A stretch of 51,507 nt of DNA from the NCBI GenBank assembly GCA_022822445.1, contig JAJEBR010000052.1:1-51507 (forward strand), given 5' to 3'. Made by a program: the position numbers and the translations under genes. Of the stretch, positions 35,145 to 43,867 are shown piece by piece. Under the pieces are notes generated by a model, which saw only the letters and a list, made by a program, of their open reading frames with translations, was not told the DNA's origin and did not search any database. How positions within the stretch are numbered: position 1 is the first letter of the stretch; each line of letters begins with the position of its first letter. This DNA comes from Gemmatimonadota bacterium. Its GTDB lineage: Bacteria > Gemmatimonadota > Gemmatimonadetes > Longimicrobiales > Gaopeijiaceae.

Positions 35145-36572
35145 GTGGAAAACACCATCACTCAAATCGTCTACCTGATCTCGGCGGTCCTCTTCGTCTC
35201 CGGGATCAAGAAGCTCTCCTCCCCCGCCACGGCACGTTCGGGGAACGCACGCGCCTCCCTTGCCATGCTGCTGGCCATCGTCGTCACCCTCCTCAACAAC
35301 GAGATCCTGGACTGGACGACGGTGCTGGCCGCAGTGGTCGCCGGCGCCGCAATCGGGGGGGTGCTGGCCCGGTACATCCAGATGACCGCGATGCCGCAGC
35401 TGGTCGCGGTCTTCAACGGCTTCGGCGGCGGCGCCTCGGCGGCGGTCGCGGCGGCGGAGTTCGTCCGCGCGGGGGGAAGCGGTCCGTCGCTGGCAACCGA
35501 CGTCGGCATCACCATCGTGCTGAGCACGCTGATCGGCGCGGTGACCTTCTCCGGCAGCCTGATCGCCTTCGGCAAGCTCCAGGGGATCGTCACCGGCAAG
35601 CCCGTCACGTTCCCCCTGCAGAAGACCTTCAACGCCCTCCTCTTCCTCCTTGTCCTGGTGGCGGGCGCCAGTCTGGCCCACATGGGCGTGGCCAACTCGG
35701 TCGCGCCGCTCGTCGGCATGGGCGGGCTGGAGATCAGCGGTCCGTTCTTCCTGGCGCTCGTCGCCGGTGCCCTGGTCCTGGGCGTCCTCCTGGTCATCCC
35801 GATCGGCGGCGCGGACATGCCCGTGGTGGTGTCTCTGCTCAACTCCTATTCGGGGATCGCCGCGGCGACCACCGGCTTCGTGCTGAACAACTACATCCTG
35901 ATCATCGCCGGATCGCTCGTGGGCGCGGCGGGCCTGATCCTGACGCAGCTCATGTGCAAGGCCATGAACCGTTCGCTGGGCAACGTGGCCTTCGGCGCGT
36001 TCGGCACCGAGGGTCAGACCGCAAAGGTGAAGACGGGCCAGCGGCCGGTGCGGGACGTGGACGCCGAACAGGCGGCCATGGTGCTGGCGTACGCAGGTTC
36101 GGTCGCGGTGGTGCCGGGGTACGGGCTCGCCGTCGCCCAGGCCCAGCACGAGCTGAAGAAGGTGTGCGACCTGCTGGAGGACCGCGGGGTGACCGTCCGC
36201 TTCGGCGTCCACCCGGTCGCCGGCCGCATGCCGGGCCACATGAACGTGCTGCTCGCCGAGGCGGACGTCTCGTACGACAAGCTGCTGGACCTGGACGACA
36301 TCAATGCCGAGTTCGACACCACCGACGTCGTGCTGATCGTCGGCGCCAACGACGTGGTGAACCCGGCTGCCCGCGACCCGGACTCGGTCATCGCGGGGAT
36401 GCCGATCCTCGATGTGGACAGGGCGCGCTCGGTGATCGTGATGAAGCGTTCGCTCAGCCCGGGATTCGCCGGCATCGACAACGACCTCTTCTACATGGAC
36501 AACACCCTGATGTTCTTCGGGGACGCCAAGGATCAGATGTCGGAGCTGGTCAGGGAGGTGCGGGAGGCGTAG
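35145..36572 (+). CDS. pntB: NAD(P) transhydrogenase subunit beta
   Basis: Membrane and NADP-binding subunit, 475 residues. The N-terminal half has eight or nine hydrophobic helices with FNGFGGGASAAVAAAEF and ADMPVVVSLLNSYSGIAAA, the proton channel region; the C-terminal half binds NADP with VPGYGLAVAQAQHEL, VHPVAGRMPGHMNVLLAEA, DVVLIVGANDVVNPAA and VIVMKRSLSPGFAGIDN. The start is GTG at 35145, giving VENTITQIVYLIS; the longer open frame begins inside the preceding gene. A 37-bp tandem-dyad element begins 15 bp after its stop. Confidence 0.96.
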   Translation: MENTITQIVYLISAVLFVSGIKKLSSPATARSGNARASLAMLLAIVVTLLNNEILDWTTVLAAVVAGAAIGGVLARYIQMTAMPQLVAVFNGFGGGASAAVAAAEFVRAGGSGPSLATDVGITIVLSTLIGAVTFSGSLIAFGKLQGIVTGKPVTFPLQKTFNALLFLLVLVAGASLAHMGVANSVAPLVGMGGLEISGPFFLALVAGALVLGVLLVIPIGGADMPVVVSLLNSYSGIAAATTGFVLNNYILIIAGSLVGAAGLILTQLMCKAMNRSLGNVAFGAFGTEGQTAKVKTGQRPVRDVDAEQAAMVLAYAGSVAVVPGYGLAVAQAQHELKKVCDLLEDRGVTVRFGVHPVAGRMPGHMNVLLAEADVSYDKLLDLDDINAEFDTTDVVLIVGANDVVNPAARDPDSVIAGMPILDVDRARSVIVMKRSLSPGFAGIDNDLFYMDNTLMFFGDAKDQMSELVREVREA

Positions 36573-36586
36573 TTGGCAGTACACAC

Positions 36587-36623
36587 GTAAAGCCGACTTT
36601 ACAAAATGTCGTGTCTGCTTTAC
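36587..36623 (+). repeat. 37-bp tandem-dyad element, copy between convergent genes
   Basis: Left dyad GTAAAG-CCGA-CTTTAC (36587-36602, perfect), linker AAAAT, right dyad GTCGTG-TCTG-CTTTAC (36608-36623). It lies between the ends of pntB and the decarboxylase gene, and its last bases contain the stop codon (TAA on the minus strand) of the latter, so it is not a promoter element for either gene. Confidence 0.75.
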
Positions 36624-38149
36624 ATCACGTCCTCGGTTGCGCCGTTTCGCGTGGGTCCCGCCGCCTCCTGCAGCGCCCGCCAGGCCCCGCGCACATGCGC
36701 CTCCATCGTGTGCACGTTCCCGATCGCGAAGCGCAGCCAGACCTCTCCGTCGATCTCCGTATGGGACACGAAGGCAGTCCCGGCGGCGTTCACCCGGTTC
36801 ATGATCGCGAGGTTGGCCGCGTCCCGTTCCGGGGCCGGCACACCCGGGGGCGAATGCCGGAGCACGACCAGCGAGAAGGGTGACGGCCGCCAGCGCTCCC
36901 AGCCCGGGGCCGCATCCACCAGCCCGGCCAGGAGGCGCGCGAGTTCGATATGGTGCTGCAGGATGGCCCGCAGCCCCTCCTGGCCGAAGTAACGCATGAC
37001 GAACCACAGCTTGAGCGCGCGGAAGCGGCGGCCCAGCGCCAGCCCCTGGTCCATGTGGTGCACCACTCCCTCCTCGCCCGTCTCCAGGTATGCCGGGGTC
37101 AGCGAGAAGGCCGCGTGCAGCGCACCCGGATCGCGCACGTAGAGAGCCGAGCAGTCGATCGGCGTGAAGAGCCATTTGTGCGGGTTGATGACGATCGAGT
37201 CGGCCCGCTCCCAGCCGCGGAAGTGGCCCTGCATGCCGGGGAGCGCGGCCGCGGGACCGGCATAGGCCGCGTCGATGTGCAGCCACAGCCCGTGCGCGGC
37301 GGCGACATCGGCGATCGCGCCGGCGGGATCCACCGCCGTGACGGAGGTCGTTCCGATCGTGGCCACGACCGCCAGGGGCCGAAACCCCGCCGCAACATCC
37401 TCCTCGACCGCCCGCGTGAGGGCCACGGGGTCCATCTCCCGCTCCGGCCCGGTCGCGACCGGGCGCAGGCCGTCGCGGCCCAGTCCCAGGGCGTGCACCG
37501 CCTTGAGGATGGAGGAATGCGTCTCGGCCGTTGCGTAGACCCGGCCCGGCGGGGCACCCGCCAATCCCCGGACGCGCGCCTCGGGAAGCCCGCGCTCGCG
37601 GGCCGCCGCCAGCGCGTGGAAGGTGGAGATCGAGGCCGTGTCGTTGATGGTTCCGTTAAAGCCGGGCGGCAGCCCCACGAACCCGCGCAGCCAATCCAGC
37701 GTGAGCTGTTCGAGTTCGGTGGCCGCGGGGGAGGCCTTCCACACCATCGCATTGACGTTGAGGGCCGCGGTGAGGAGCTCGCCCAGGATGCCGGGACCGG
37801 ACCCGGAGACCGCGAAATAGGCGAAGAAGGCCGGATGGTTCCAGTGGGTGATCCCCGGCAGAACGACCGACTGGAAGTCCCGGAAGAGCGACTCCATGGG
37901 CTCGCCCCGAACCGGCGCCTCGGCCGCCAGCCTCCCGCGCACCCGTCCCGGCTCCACCCCGGCCAAGACCGGGTAGCTCCCGACATCCTCGAGATAGCCG
38001 GCCACCCAGTCCACCATCCGGTGCCCCCACTCGCGGAACTCCCCGGGCGGCATCCCGCCCGGTGCCGGATCCGAACCGTCCCTGGGCGGCTCCCCCGCAC
38101 CCCCGAATTCTCCCCCGGGCGGCGGGTCCCCCGATTCGCGGTCCGTCAC
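36620..38149 (-). CDS. PLP-dependent group II amino-acid decarboxylase
   Basis: A 509-residue enzyme of the aromatic-L-amino-acid/tyrosine/glutamate decarboxylase family. Key sites: ITHWNHPAFFAYFAVSGS near the N-terminus, NDTASISTFHALAAAR (phosphate binding), AETHSSILKAVHALG (stacking His), HIDAAYAGPAAALPG (Asp binding the pyridine nitrogen), and NPHKWLFTPIDCSALYVRD with PLP-binding Lys325. The order and length match aromatic amino acid decarboxylases; the substrate cannot be assigned. GTG at 38149 overlaps the stop of the RsbRD-like gene (GTGA), indicating translational coupling; MPPGEFREWGH, 32 codons in, is the start of conserved sequence and an alternative. Confidence 0.88.
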   Translation of the reverse strand: MTDRESGDPPPGGEFGGAGEPPRDGSDPAPGGMPPGEFREWGHRMVDWVAGYLEDVGSYPVLAGVEPGRVRGRLAAEAPVRGEPMESLFRDFQSVVLPGITHWNHPAFFAYFAVSGSGPGILGELLTAALNVNAMVWKASPAATELEQLTLDWLRGFVGLPPGFNGTINDTASISTFHALAAARERGLPEARVRGLAGAPPGRVYATAETHSSILKAVHALGLGRDGLRPVATGPEREMDPVALTRAVEEDVAAGFRPLAVVATIGTTSVTAVDPAGAIADVAAAHGLWLHIDAAYAGPAAALPGMQGHFRGWERADSIVINPHKWLFTPIDCSALYVRDPGALHAAFSLTPAYLETGEEGVVHHMDQGLALGRRFRALKLWFVMRYFGQEGLRAILQHHIELARLLAGLVDAAPGWERWRPSPFSLVVLRHSPPGVPAPERDAANLAIMNRVNAAGTAFVSHTEIDGEVWLRFAIGNVHTMEAHVRGAWRALQEAAGPTRNGATEDVM

Positions 38150-38772
38150 CTCGGCTGGACTCGCGCGGCGTGCCGCACGATCCGCTGCTGCTCCGTCTGC
38201 AGTGCGCGAATCTGCCCGCTCACCTCCTCGATCTCCCTGCGCCCGAGGGGAGGCGGACTGCCCGACCCGTGGAGCAGGCTGAAGAAGAGAAGATCGGTGT
38301 GGCCCACGCTGGCCTGCGTGACGCCGATGTCGAGCGCCCGGTTGAGAAGCAGCACCTCCCGGAAGGGCAGTGCGCGACCGGGCCCGGCCGGGGGCTGCTC
38401 GAACATCATCCTCAGTATGACTTCACGCAGGAGCTGGAACTCATCGATGACCTCGCCGGCCGACAGGCCCCGCCGGGCGGCGACGGACCCGTAGAGCTCC
38501 GCGCACTCGGTCCACAGCGGAACGATATCGGTGCGGAGCGGCGTCAGCATCCCCGGAAGGAAGGACACAAGCCCGCGGCAGAAGGGCTGCAGAACCGTCT
38601 CCGCCTCCCCTTCCCACGAACCGCCCCCACCCCGCAGCCCTTCGGCCCACCGCTCCGCGACCCCCGGAGAGCGGTCGCGCAGCCAATCGGCCAGGTTCAC
38701 GCTCCGGGCGAACGAGCGTCCCGGAGAACGGTCGTGCGATTCGGGTGTCTGGCCAAACATCGTGGTGAGCAC
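38146..38772 (-). CDS. RsbRD N-terminal-type sensor domain protein
   Basis: A 208-residue soluble, mostly helical protein. The stretch IDEFQLLREVILRMMF followed by LNRALDIGVTQASVGHTDLL resembles the RsbRD_N domain, which sits in front of stressosome STAS domains or histidine kinases. Here it is free-standing, with no kinase, STAS or output domain. It is coupled by a 4-bp overlap to the decarboxylase. The GTG at 38772 would be the first codon of a leaderless mRNA from the promoter at 38779-38807; the ATG four codons later (38760) is an alternative. Confidence 0.65.
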   Translation of the reverse strand: MLTTMFGQTPESHDRSPGRSFARSVNLADWLRDRSPGVAERWAEGLRGGGGSWEGEAETVLQPFCRGLVSFLPGMLTPLRTDIVPLWTECAELYGSVAARRGLSAGEVIDEFQLLREVILRMMFEQPPAGPGRALPFREVLLLNRALDIGVTQASVGHTDLLFFSLLHGSGSPPPLGRREIEEVSGQIRALQTEQQRIVRHAARVQPR

Positions 38773-38778
38773 ACAATC

Positions 38779-38807
38779 AAGCTATCGGCCCCCGCACGGC
38801 CCGCCAA
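38779..38807 (-). promoter_or_regulatory. Probable sigma-70 promoter, leaderless
   Basis: Minus strand -35 TTGGCG (38807-38802), 17-bp spacer, -10 TAGCTT (38784-38779). The GTG start of the RsbRD-like gene follows after six bases, close to the expected +1. The boxes are weaker than consensus. Confidence 0.4.
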
Positions 38808-38930
38808 GCAGCGGCCCGCCGCGCCGACCAGGGAACGGAGGCCATGGCGAGGGGGGCGCCCGCCGCCGGTGGCCGCGCCCCCGAATGCAGCGCGACTCAC
38901 GCCGCCGACTGCCCGGCTGAACCCCGAACG

Positions 38931-41900
38931 CTACGCCTCCCCCTCCACCTCCTCGTCCCGCATCGTCAGGAGATGGACCCGCACGCGGGTCCCCGCCCCG
39001 GCCTCGCTCTCCACCTCCACCGCTCCATTCCACGAGTCCACGAGCCGGTTGACGATGGCGAGTCCGAGGCCCGCCCCGGTGGAGCGCGTGGAGAATTTGG
39101 GCTCGAAGATCCTCGGAAGCAGTTCCTCGGGGATCCCCACCCCGTCGTCCTCCACCGAAATGACCTGCCGCCCCGGGTCATCCTCCGCCGGTGCCGCCGC
39201 AATGCGCACGACCCCCCCGCCAGGCATCGCGTCCCGCGCGTTCTCCACCAGGTTGAGCAGCACTTCCTTGAGTTCGTCGGCGCGGCACGCCACCGGCGGC
39301 AGCCCCGGCGCCAGGTCGCCCTCCACCTGGACGGACGCGGATCCGCCGCCCCTGTACAGATCCAGCACCTCGCGGATCACGCGGTCCGCCGCCACCGGCA
39401 CCAGCGGCCCCTTCTCCGCGGCCCCGGGCGACGCCAGCCGCGAAAAGCTCCTCGCGATCAGGGCGAGCCGGTCGATCTCGCCGAGAATCGCTCCCGCGTT
39501 GCGCTTGAGGATCCCGCTGAAGTCGCGCCGCTCGTCCGTCCACGCGCGCACCAGGTGCTGCACCGACAGCTTCATCGGCGTCAGGGGGTTCTTCACCTCG
39601 TGGGCGACCTGCTTGGCCATCTCGCCCCACGCCAGGATGCGCTCGCTCCTCAGTTCATCGGTCACGTCCGCCAGGCTGACGACGACACCCCCCGGTCGTC
39701 CCTCCTGCACGATGCGGCGCGCCCGGGCCCGGATCCGCCGTCCGGACCAGCGGAAGTCTCCGTCGGCTTCCGCCCTGCCCCCGGCACCGTAGGCCTCCAG
39801 CCACGCCGCCAACTCCGACGCCGGACCGCCCGCGCCGGGGATCGGCCGGCCGTTCTGCAGGGGCGTCGCCAGCAGCGCCTCGGCCCGCGGATTCGCCACG
39901 GTCACGCAGCCGGAGAGGTCCACCGCGATCACGCCCGTGGCCACCTCTTCCACGATCGTCTGGGTGCGCCGGGTCGTGCGCAGCAGCTCCGTGCGGGCTT
40001 CGCCGAGCCGCCGCACCATCCGGTTGAAGGCCGCGAAGACCGAGCCGAACTCATCGACGCGGCGGTCGGGGAGGTGGACCCCGAGGTCCCCCCGTCCGAC
40101 TCCCTCGGACGCGGACTGCAGGATCTGGATGGGCCTTGTGAGCGCCCGGCCGACGAAGAGTGCCAGCACCAGCGAGAGGATGGGACCGAGGACGATGGCA
40201 GCGCCGAGGAGGTCGGCCACGTCGCGCCGCCGCAGCGCCGCGGCCCCCGCCCGAAGCGGCACCGGAGAAGCCACGATGTCGCCGTCGGGGAGGCGGCGGT
40301 GCGCCAGCACGTACTGCCAGTCCCCCAGGTTCGCGACCTTCGAGGCACCCGCCCTGCGGCCGCTCTCCAGGGCATCGAAGATCTCGGGGTCGACCCAGAA
40401 TTCGTACAGCCCCAGCTCGATGAGTTCATCCACGGACCCGCCGACCAGCTCCCCGTCGCGGTACTCCAGCAGGTGCGCGCCCACCCGCCGGGCCAGCGAT
40501 TCCATCGACCCTCCCTCCTCCAGGTACGCTCGGCCGATCTGGCCGACCACCCTCTCGGCGAGCGCGGTGGCGGTCCGTTCCGACGCGCCGGTCAGGTTGC
40601 GGTAGGCAAGGGTGCCGAAGACGACGTTGGAGAGGACGAAGAAGCCGAAGAGCGTCCAGGTGACGCGCGCGCGGAACGACGTGAAAAGCCTCCGCCAGTC
40701 GACCGGCGCCGGCAGGCGGAAGCCGATCAGGGCAATGCTGAGCAGCCACATCGTGGAGAACACCACCAGGCTCAGCACCAGCAGCAGCGTGGCGCGCGCA
40801 CCCATCACCGGCAGGTTGGCAATGCTGATCGTGAAGGAGACGGTGTACGGTCCGTCCGGGTACATCGCCACCGTTTCGCCACCCCAGCCCTCCTCGTTCC
40901 TGCTCCAGCGGACCGCACCGATGTCCTCCGCCGCGATTTCTCCCGGGTAGGCCACCAGCGTAAGGAACTCCTGTTCGCCCGCCATCGGTGCGAAGAGCGG
41001 CCCCAGCGCGGAGGCGGGCGCGATCGTGCGGCTGGGCGGAATGGCCCCGGACACGATCCGCCCGTCCGAGAGTGTCACCGCGACGAACCGTTGCAGATCG
41101 GGCTCCTCCAGCGCATGGAATGAGACCGCTCCGGGGGGCTCATCCAGCGGCAGCAGAGCCCTGGCGAGCTCCGGGAGGTCCCCCGTCGTGCCAAGCCCGA
41201 GTTCCTGCAGCCGGACGCCGTCGGCGGACCAGAAGGTGACGAAGATGGGCGAGCCGTGCTCGGCCAGACCGCTGTTCGCCCACGCCCGGTACATCAGTTC
41301 GACATCTCCCGCCCCCACCAGATCGAGCGAATCGGCCAGGTTGGCGAACCGGTCCAGCAGGGCGTCCACCTCGGGGTCGGGGACGGCCCCCAGCCGCTTC
41401 AGCTGCTCTTCGGCGATCTCCATGCGGGCCTCGGTGCGCATCGACCAGGTGAAGGGCAGCGCGGCCGTCACCGCCAGCCAGAAGGCGCAGAACCAGCGCA
41501 GGTAGGACCCGCGAGCCGAGAGGTCCATGCCGCGAACGACCAGGATGGCCGGAAGCATCCACAGCAGCGAGAGCGCGGGAGCCACATGGGGTCCCGTGCG
41601 CACGCCCGCCGCGACTGCCGCGCTCAATCCCGCCGCCACCGCGAGCCCGAGCACCGTGAGCCCCGGGGCCTCCGCCTCCCTCCGCGGGGACGGCCTCACC
41701 GCCAGCGCCCCGCCGGCGATCAGCGTCAACAACGTTGTCACCGTCAACTGGAAGAAGATCCAGCGGGTGTCGGTGGTCCCCAGGAGTTCCGGGGATCCGC
41801 CCTGCCCCATCCAGGCCAGCGTCGCCGGGAACCCGGCCGCCACCGCGACCGGGAGCGCCCATTCCCCCACCGCCAGTCGCCAGCGGGGGATCATGTGGAT

Positions 41901-43067
41901 GGCGAAAGGCGTCGCCGCGAGGCAGAAGAGCAGTGCGCGCCCAAGGGGGATGGACGGCGGACCTGCGAGCCGGGTGTTCGCCAGGGAGGTGACGGCGGAA
42001 GGCCAGAAGGTGCTGTCAAGGGGAAGAATGACCGCCGCCCCGGCCAGGCCCGCCACCGAATACCCGAGCCTGCCGCGCGACCCCCCGATCGACTGGAGCA
42101 GCCAGGTCAGGACCGCAAGCAGCACGACGATCCCCGCCCCCAGATCCCGTCGCTCCGCACGCCGCACCGACGGATCGGGCTCCTCGACCGTGATGCTGAG
42201 CAGCGCCTCGTCCGGCCAGCCGAAGTCGAAGACTCCCGGGCCCTGCGCACTCTCGGCGCGCGAAATGCGGATCCGTTCGCCGGTGGCCCGGGAGGTCCGG
42301 GAAGCGAAGTCGTCGCTGCCCGCCGCGAAGGGAGCGGGCAGCTCGGAGCGCATCAGCGATGTCACCACCGCGGCTCCGTCACCGCCCGGGGCCGCGCGGG
42401 AGAAATACAGGTATGAGAAGAGGGGTGTCCCCGCGTAGGAGTAGCCCGCGCTGCCGTCCCGCACGTCGGCGTTCAGGCGCCCGTGCTGGTTTCCATCCCA
42501 GGCGACCAGCGTTCCGCCGGCATCGAAGAGAGCCGCCCCCGTCAGGCCGAAACCCCCGATGATGGATCTCAGGGAGTCCCCCAGCGCCACGGTGCCGAGC
42601 CCGGAACCCGCCAGCGCGGCGACCCGGTCGGCCGCCTCGTCCCCGCCCGCCACCAGCTCGTCGAACTGCCGCTCGACCCGCTCGCCGACCTGCGCGCGGC
42701 GCTCCTGCCAGTACCCGGCCCAATCCGCGGCGAGCCGCCGGTCCTGCATTTCGGTGTAGAAGCCCATGACGACCCCTGCCGCGAGCAGCACGACGGAAAT
42801 GGCCAGCCTCCAGCCGACCGGACGCCGCAGCGCCGCCACGCCAAGACACGTCGACGCACCGACCAGGACCGCCGGATGCTCGAGCCGCGTCCAGAGCAGC
42901 AGAAAGAAGAGGCCGGCCCAGACCAGGGGATCGGTGCGCCTGACCGGGCCCACGCCACCCGGGCTCGCCTGTGCACCCGGGTCGACGCCCGCGGTGACTC
43001 GGCCTTCGTGGGCACCGGAGCCGCCGGACCCCGCTACGCCACCGTCCTGCACGGATTCGTTCGTCAT
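38931..43067 (-). CDS. Very large NtrY-like membrane sensor histidine kinase
   Basis: At 1378 residues this is roughly twice the length of typical NtrY (about 700-770). The N-terminal half contains many hydrophobic helices (first pair near residues 40-90, a block of eight or more near 290-600) with two extracytoplasmic stretches between them, a second sensor region near 600-830, and two further TM helices flanking another extracytoplasmic domain before the HAMP domain (about 965-1020). A PAS-like domain follows, then the H box GEMAKQVAHEVKNPLTPMKL (His1156), the form specific to NtrY kinases, then LVENARDAMPGGG (N box), EDDGVGIP (G1) and GAGLGLAIVNRL (G2). The ATG at 43067 overlaps a palindrome shared with the divergent gene; no Shine-Dalgarno is visible. 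The NtrX-like regulator at 27836 could be its partner. Confidence 0.88.
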   Translation of the reverse strand: MTNESVQDGGVAGSGGSGAHEGRVTAGVDPGAQASPGGVGPVRRTDPLVWAGLFFLLLWTRLEHPAVLVGASTCLGVAALRRPVGWRLAISVVLLAAGVVMGFYTEMQDRRLAADWAGYWQERRAQVGERVERQFDELVAGGDEAADRVAALAGSGLGTVALGDSLRSIIGGFGLTGAALFDAGGTLVAWDGNQHGRLNADVRDGSAGYSYAGTPLFSYLYFSRAAPGGDGAAVVTSLMRSELPAPFAAGSDDFASRTSRATGERIRISRAESAQGPGVFDFGWPDEALLSITVEEPDPSVRRAERRDLGAGIVVLLAVLTWLLQSIGGSRGRLGYSVAGLAGAAVILPLDSTFWPSAVTSLANTRLAGPPSIPLGRALLFCLAATPFAIHMIPRWRLAVGEWALPVAVAAGFPATLAWMGQGGSPELLGTTDTRWIFFQLTVTTLLTLIAGGALAVRPSPRREAEAPGLTVLGLAVAAGLSAAVAAGVRTGPHVAPALSLLWMLPAILVVRGMDLSARGSYLRWFCAFWLAVTAALPFTWSMRTEARMEIAEEQLKRLGAVPDPEVDALLDRFANLADSLDLVGAGDVELMYRAWANSGLAEHGSPIFVTFWSADGVRLQELGLGTTGDLPELARALLPLDEPPGAVSFHALEEPDLQRFVAVTLSDGRIVSGAIPPSRTIAPASALGPLFAPMAGEQEFLTLVAYPGEIAAEDIGAVRWSRNEEGWGGETVAMYPDGPYTVSFTISIANLPVMGARATLLLVLSLVVFSTMWLLSIALIGFRLPAPVDWRRLFTSFRARVTWTLFGFFVLSNVVFGTLAYRNLTGASERTATALAERVVGQIGRAYLEEGGSMESLARRVGAHLLEYRDGELVGGSVDELIELGLYEFWVDPEIFDALESGRRAGASKVANLGDWQYVLAHRRLPDGDIVASPVPLRAGAAALRRRDVADLLGAAIVLGPILSLVLALFVGRALTRPIQILQSASEGVGRGDLGVHLPDRRVDEFGSVFAAFNRMVRRLGEARTELLRTTRRTQTIVEEVATGVIAVDLSGCVTVANPRAEALLATPLQNGRPIPGAGGPASELAAWLEAYGAGGRAEADGDFRWSGRRIRARARRIVQEGRPGGVVVSLADVTDELRSERILAWGEMAKQVAHEVKNPLTPMKLSVQHLVRAWTDERRDFSGILKRNAGAILGEIDRLALIARSFSRLASPGAAEKGPLVPVAADRVIREVLDLYRGGGSASVQVEGDLAPGLPPVACRADELKEVLLNLVENARDAMPGGGVVRIAAAPAEDDPGRQVISVEDDGVGIPEELLPRIFEPKFSTRSTGAGLGLAIVNRLVDSWNGAVEVESEAGAGTRVRVHLLTMRDEEVEGEA

Positions 43068-43083
43068 TATGTTTAACTTAATG
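43065..43083. promoter_or_regulatory. Near-perfect 19-bp palindrome spanning two divergent start codons
   Basis: CATTATGTTTAACTTAATG is identical to its reverse complement except at three A/T positions. Its left CAT is the minus-strand start codon of the NtrY-like kinase; its right ATG is a candidate start of the divergent gene. It is AT-rich in a high-GC background and could be a shared operator or overlapping promoters of leaderless mRNAs. Confidence 0.5.
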
Positions 43084-43848
43084 GAACGCATGACTCCGCC
43101 CTCAGCATCGCGCCACCCCCGCCCCCCCGCCACCCCCGCCACCCCACGCCGCCCCCTCCGCGCGGCGCGACGCGGATTCCTGCTGGCGGCGCTTCTCGGC
43201 GCTGGCCCCATGCCCGGCGCCGCGCTGTCGGCGCAGCTGGTCGAGCGTGGCGCATTCCGCATCTGGATCGACGGCGCGGAAGCGGGCTCGGAGCAGTTCA
43301 CGATCCAGCGGCAAGGTTCAGGCGACGCCCAGACCACCGAGGCGAGGAGCGTCATCTCCATGCACGACGGCCGCAGGCTCGACACGCTCCTGGAGGTGGT
43401 CGGCCCGGAGCTGGCCATCGTCCGTTACGCGGCAGTCGAGACAGGAGTGGACACGGTCTCCGTCACGCTCTCCAGGACGGGCAGCCGCCTGCGCACCCGA
43501 ACCGTCACGGACTGGGGACTCAGGGTGCGCGGCTACCGGGCCCGCCCTGGGACCTTCGTCCTCGACGAGCGGGTGGCGCACCACTATTTCGTGCTGGGCG
43601 AGCTGGCGGCCGAAGATCCTGCCGGCCGCACGGTGCATGTCTTTTCCCGTGCCTCCGAGGGGATCGAGCCGATCGAGGTGTCCCCGCCCGCTCCCGAGAG
43701 CATCGAGCTCGGCGGAGAGCGGATCGAGGCGACGCGCATCGACTTCGGCTCCGGGGAGGGGGCCGGCACCGTGTGGTTCGACGGCAGCGGGCGCCTGGTG
43801 CGCGTTTCCCTTCCGGGCCGGGGGTTCGTCGCCGAAAGGAGCCTCTGA
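43081..43848 (+). CDS. Secreted protein of unknown function
   Basis: A 255-residue protein (254 or fewer if a later start is used). The N-terminus is Pro/Arg-rich (SASRHPRPPATPATPRRPLR), then has a hydrophobic signal segment GFLLAALLGAGPMPGAALSA with a likely cleavage after LSA. The mature part is predicted all-beta, with FRIWIDGAEAGSEQFTIQRQ, GYRARPGTFVLDERVAHHYF and a C-terminal VWFDGSGRLVRVSLP; it may resemble DUF3108/DUF6134-like periplasmic proteins, but this is not certain. The ATG at 43081 lies in the divergent palindrome; the ATG at 43090, preceded by GGAA, may be the true start. A 6-bp stem hairpin (43868-43889) lies 20 bp after its stop. Confidence 0.6.
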   Translation: MERMTPPSASRHPRPPATPATPRRPLRAARRGFLLAALLGAGPMPGAALSAQLVERGAFRIWIDGAEAGSEQFTIQRQGSGDAQTTEARSVISMHDGRRLDTLLEVVGPELAIVRYAAVETGVDTVSVTLSRTGSRLRTRTVTDWGLRVRGYRARPGTFVLDERVAHHYFVLGELAAEDPAGRTVHVFSRASEGIEPIEVSPPAPESIELGGERIEATRIDFGSGEGAGTVWFDGSGRLVRVSLPGRGFVAERSL

Positions 43849-43867
43849 TTCCGCCGTTTGAAGGAAA

